Positions 60,489 through 64,000 of a DNA stretch of 64,000 nt are shown piece after piece (the stretch's first letter is position 1; the number at the start of each line of letters is the position of its first letter). The notes beneath the pieces are model-generated. The model did no database searches and was not told the DNA's origin. It saw only the letters and a program-made list of their open reading frames with translations. The position numbers were made by a program, and so were the translations under genes. The DNA comes from Sipunculus nudus (taxonomy: Eukaryota > Annelida > Sipuncula > Golfingiida > Sipunculidae): the NCBI GenBank assembly GCA_026874595.1, contig CM049320.1, positions 7,319,464 to 7,383,463 on the forward strand, in the 5' to 3' direction.

Positions 60489-61412
60489 TTGGTCCTACCA
60501 GGAGAGTTTAAGCCACTTGTTCTGAAATGTTTGCATAATGACATTGGTCACGTAGGGACAGAGCGAGTCATCAACTTAGCAAGGGATCGCTTCTATTGGC
60601 CGTACATGAAGAGAGACATTGAGGAATATGTAACCAGAAAGTGTTCTTGCATAAAGCAGAAGAAGCCAACTACAAACGTCCGAGCACCCATGGGAAGTAT
60701 TACCACCAATTCACCCCTTGAGCTTGTGTCCATCGATTACTTACACTTAGAGAAGTGCAAGGGTGGGTTTGAGTACATATTGGACGTGGTGGACCATTTC
60801 ACAAGATTTACGCAAGCATATGCCACCAAGGATAAGCCGGGGAAAACAGCTGCTCGAAAACTCTTCGATGACTGTATCCCACGATTTGGTTACCCGTCAA
60901 AACTACACCACGATCAGGGTCGTGAATTTGAAAATGAACTGTTCAAAACGCTACAAAATCTAACAGGAGTGGGTCATTTCAGGACCACACCATACCATCC
61001 ACAAGGATATCCCGCAGAGAGATTTAATAGGACATCACTCCAAATGCTCAGGACGCTTGAGGAGAAAGAAAAAAGCAAATTGAAAAGAGCATCTTCCACA
61101 AGTGGTGCTGATTATAATTGTACTAGACATGAAGCCACAGGCTTTGCACCGTTTTTCTTGTTATATGGTCGTCACCCGAGGCTGCCCATCGACATGATAT
61201 TTGGACTGAATGATAACGAGAACACTTCTTCCCCGAAAAGCTATGCAGAGAAGTGGGCAGTGAGGATGAAGGATGCCTACCGGATTGCTTCTGACAATAG
61301 TAAACAGTCGAGTGCACGTGGAAAAAAGTATTATGATCGTCACCAGAAGGGAGTAGTCCTCTTACCCGGCGACCGTGTCCTTGTCAGAAATTTAAGTGAG
61401 GTGGCCCAGTAA
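60489..61412 (+). pseudogene. Ty3 integrase, element B, long open frame
   Basis: 307 codons are open from the zinc-binding domain (His-Asn-Asp-Ile-Gly-His ... Cys-Ser-Cys) through the DDE core ([22 protein letters not shown]) to the start of the GPY/F module. There it runs into the frameshift also seen in element A. This is the best preserved integrase of the window and the reference for reading the frameshifted one at 12,395-13,360. Confidence 0.88.
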
Positions 61413-62162
61413 AACTAAGGTCATATTGGGAGAAAGAGGTGTATATTGTTAAGGAGCAAGTAAGTGATAACCCAGTATACAAGGTTTGTCCAGAGACTGG
61501 GCAGAACAGATACCGTACACTACACCGAAACCTCCTCCATCTGGTAAACGAGTTGCCAATCAACATCTCACCCCAAGCAAAACAGACCAACCCAAAGAGA
61601 AAGATAGCTACACGACAGGTTGTCAACGAGAGTTCGTCAGACTCGGAACACGACGCGCCACAATACTATCTCAGGGTATCCAGGTCAAGGGAACCCAAGG
61701 TTGATACTCCGAGACTTAATCACCAAGCAGAACCAGAGGAACCAGATATAGTTAGTGAGGCTGCAGGAGAGGACCCGGAACCTGTTGTGATGCAGGAAAC
61801 GACGCAGCATTTCATACACCATACTGAGGAAACGGCACCAGGGGTTGAGAGTGGTTGAGCCTGAGAATGTAGCAGGAGTCCATTTGCCACAGACTCCTTC
61901 AGTAGCTCATGTGGAACCCGAAGGATTACCTAATCAGCCATGGGTGAGACGATCCATGAGGGAAAGGAAACCAGCCCGTCGGTTCACTTATGAGATGTTG
62001 GGTCAACCATCTTACCAGACGAACAGTGCAGTTAACATGATCGGAGCCTATGGAGTGCCGTCCAGACCAATTTGGAACATGCCAGTATATCCTGTTTCTT
62101 ATCAACAATCGTACCTTCCACCAATTTTTCCCTATCCCCACCTGTGTCTATTGATAGAATAG
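61413..62162 (+). pseudogene. Integrase tail, element B
   Basis: GPY/F end plus an acidic tail, split by a one-base frame change near 61,850 into 61,439-61,858 and 61,845-62,162. Content is as in element A, including the Arg-rich patch and Tyr/Pro-rich end. Confidence 0.7.
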
Positions 62163-62287
62163 GATAGATTTTATGGACTTGTTGTACATTGTGATGTGAC
62201 TATATATACATATGCACATAGTTAATAATGTTTTGAAGATTTCTAGTTTTTGTTATGTTGGGAGCCATTTTCTTTTGGCGGGGAGCG

Positions 62288-64000
62288 TGTGACATACACA
62301 AAATGTGTAGCAACTTATGTGTTATTTTATATGTAATGTTTGAATATTAGCTTTAATGAAGCGTAAATTGAGGTTCCGCTGACTTTTTTTTCATTTTTTT
62401 TGTAGGTGTAATCTACTTGCCCGGGGCCAATGAAGGCTGTATACACAGTTGCCTGGCGAGCGAGTGCACCTAGACCGGAACTTCCGCCCATGACGTCATG
62501 TTTCGGTTCTCGCTCGATGAAGACATCGTGTCAACTATTCTTTCCTGTGTTTTTCAGGTTAGTAACGTTTCAAATGCTTTAGCCCCAATTATAAATCCGT
62601 AGTATTGTTAAATAACGAAAAGGGATAAGAACTGCATGAGTTTTGACACGTATTATCTTGTAGAAATGATACTTTGGTAGTTTCCCCGCATCCACATAAA
62701 ACGTTTGGTACCAAGCGTTCGCGCCATGTTCATTTTCACGGAACTGAGAGTTTCTGAGTTTCTCCCGTGTCTGTATTAGGCAAATGAGCTCTCCCAAGCA
62801 AGTATAAGGTTATTTACTACTGTTATCTTGCTAGTTAAATGTGTAAATACTATTGATCAGGGTAAGTTTTTAATTAATCTGGTGCGAGTTTGTGAAGTTA
62901 GTGCAGATTTCACGCTTCACAAGTTGTTCACGTGCAAAAGTCATAGGTCATGTCCCCCCTTCCCCCCCCCCCTAATATTGATCTGAGACTGATCAGGCTT
63001 GAAGTAGAAGCTGTAAACATCTATTACTTGTCTTCTTGATCACATATTTATTATGATATTCTCTTAATAATATAGAGAATTATTTTATGTGTTTGGGTAA
63101 TGGTACATGCTCAGGGATATAGATTGCTGATGGAGAGTAATAGATATATCAAGAGTCAGTTGACAGGCCATACTTTATGTTGGTACCAATATACATGATT
63201 TTGGAATAGGCCAGTGTTTAAAGATCCAGGTCTTCTATTATGTCATTAGATTTATGTTCAACTCAGTAATTTTTATAAAACAGTATTGAGACAGAGGCTC
63301 ATCATATTCAGGATTTATCAGGAATAGGTACTCAGTTATTTTATATAAAGCCATAGTTTGTGAGACATATAAATCCTTACCAAAATTCAAGTGGAAAACA
63401 GGGTCCATGAACACTGTCATTTGGTTAAGTTAGAAAGTCATTTTTAGTGAAACCCATCTGTTGCTTGATGACAATAACTTTTAATGTAAATTTGCACATT
63501 TGTATATGCCAGAATTAAAAGAGGATTGTATAAGGCAAGTAGTAATCTGGGGTAACTTTGTATATTTCATTATTGGTGTAACAACATATTTTGGACTTGA
63601 ACTTTACACTTGCAATGAAAATCATCTGAACATCATTGATATATTTTTGTGTTGTAAGTGCTGCCACCTGTCGGAGGTTAGGAAAACTAAAACGCTATTT
63701 GAGAGATCAGATTCCAGCTCTATGCATATGAATGACAGACAGTGTTAGAGAGAAATAAATCATTGGACATGCATGATGAGTGATAATATTTAATTCTATC
63801 AATATTATGATAAAGATGTTTGTTTTATCATAGACATCCTAACAGTACTCATTGAATTAAGCTGATATGTTTATGTTTAATAATAACTCAGGACCAGATT
63901 TTATTGTTAGCAGGCATTATGTGAGCACTTCCATTGTAAATAGCATTTATTTATCAGGTTGTCAGATGGAAAATCAGCACATGTGGATTAGTCAGATTAG
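62288..64000 (+). repeat. 3' LTR of Ty3 element B, cut by the window end
   Basis: It starts TGTGACAT after the purine tract and contains TGACGTCA at 62,491-62,498 and the first 59-mer at 62,499-62,557. It then continues with the long internal module as in element A. The second 59-mer and LTR end lie beyond the window. Confidence 0.8.

Larger units (their letters stand above)
57823..62287 (+). mobile_element. Ty3/Gypsy element B internal region, gag-less and inactive
   Basis: It has the same layout as element A: primer binding site (57,829-57,846), protease remnant, RT, RNase H, integrase and acidic tail. It shares with A the stop ending the protease frame, the frame changes at the RT start and after SYQWF, the TAA after YMEEI, and the GPY/F frameshift. 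Private lesions include a stop in the RNase H (59,838-59,840), a stop at about 60,444 and a frame change near 61,850. Confidence 0.9.
41526..64000 (+). repeat. Large segmental duplication, copy B (partner 1-16,080)
   Basis: This is the second copy of the first 16 kb. It is interrupted at 45,357 by a 6.6-kb block carrying a fucosyltransferase gene and Ty3 debris, and resumes at 51,986. It runs off the window inside the 3' LTR of the Ty3 element. Confidence 0.93.

Overview
This is non-coding-rich, AT-rich eukaryotic DNA: there are no operons, coding density is low, simple repeats are abundant and most open frames belong to mobile elements. The content (several GT10 alpha-1,3-fucosyltransferase copies, a Tx1/L1-like LINE, two kinds of Ty3/Gypsy element and a DIRS-like ORF1) suits an invertebrate with an expanded fucosyltransferase family. 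A mollusc, probably a bivalve, is my best guess, but that is inference. No rRNA, tRNA or CRISPR feature is supportable.

Layout. (1) 1-4.3 kb: flanking modules of a fucosyltransferase repeat unit, without the gene. (2) 5.2-16.6 kb: a DIRS-like ORF1 remnant followed directly by a gag-less Ty3/Gypsy element with a tRNA-Pro-type primer binding site and very long LTRs. (3) 16.6-22.7 kb: mostly single-copy AT-rich sequence with microsatellites and two inverted copies of a 21-bp minisatellite element. (4) 22.7-25.5 kb: a divergent fucosyltransferase pseudogene and a nearly intact copy with a premature stop. (5) 25.5-31.6 kb: a LINE with intact ORF1 and an ORF2 that has lost most of its endonuclease and the reverse transcriptase core, ending in a poly(A) tail. 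(6) 31.6-41.5 kb: fucosyltransferase fragments, one intact gene (36,753-37,958, minus), a solo LTR, and a head-to-head inverted fucosyltransferase pseudogene on the plus strand. (7) 41.5-64 kb: a second, highly similar copy of the first 16 kb. It carries an extra 6.6-kb block (45,357-51,986) holding another intact fucosyltransferase gene and a decayed SCAN-gag-type Ty3 element.

The host genes are the fucosyltransferases: single-exon-looking type II membrane enzymes expected to act in the Golgi and to transfer fucose from GDP-fucose to glycans. Two open reading frames look complete (36,753-37,958 and 47,253-48,431). The others are truncated, frameshifted or fragments, which is a birth-and-death tandem array. 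Its copies were made by direct and inverted duplication and cut up by retroelements.

The two Ty3 copies (9.8-14.2 and 57.8-62.3 kb) share the same frameshifts and stops, so the element was already dead before the block was duplicated. Similarities between copies were judged by eye; no alignment or database search was run.
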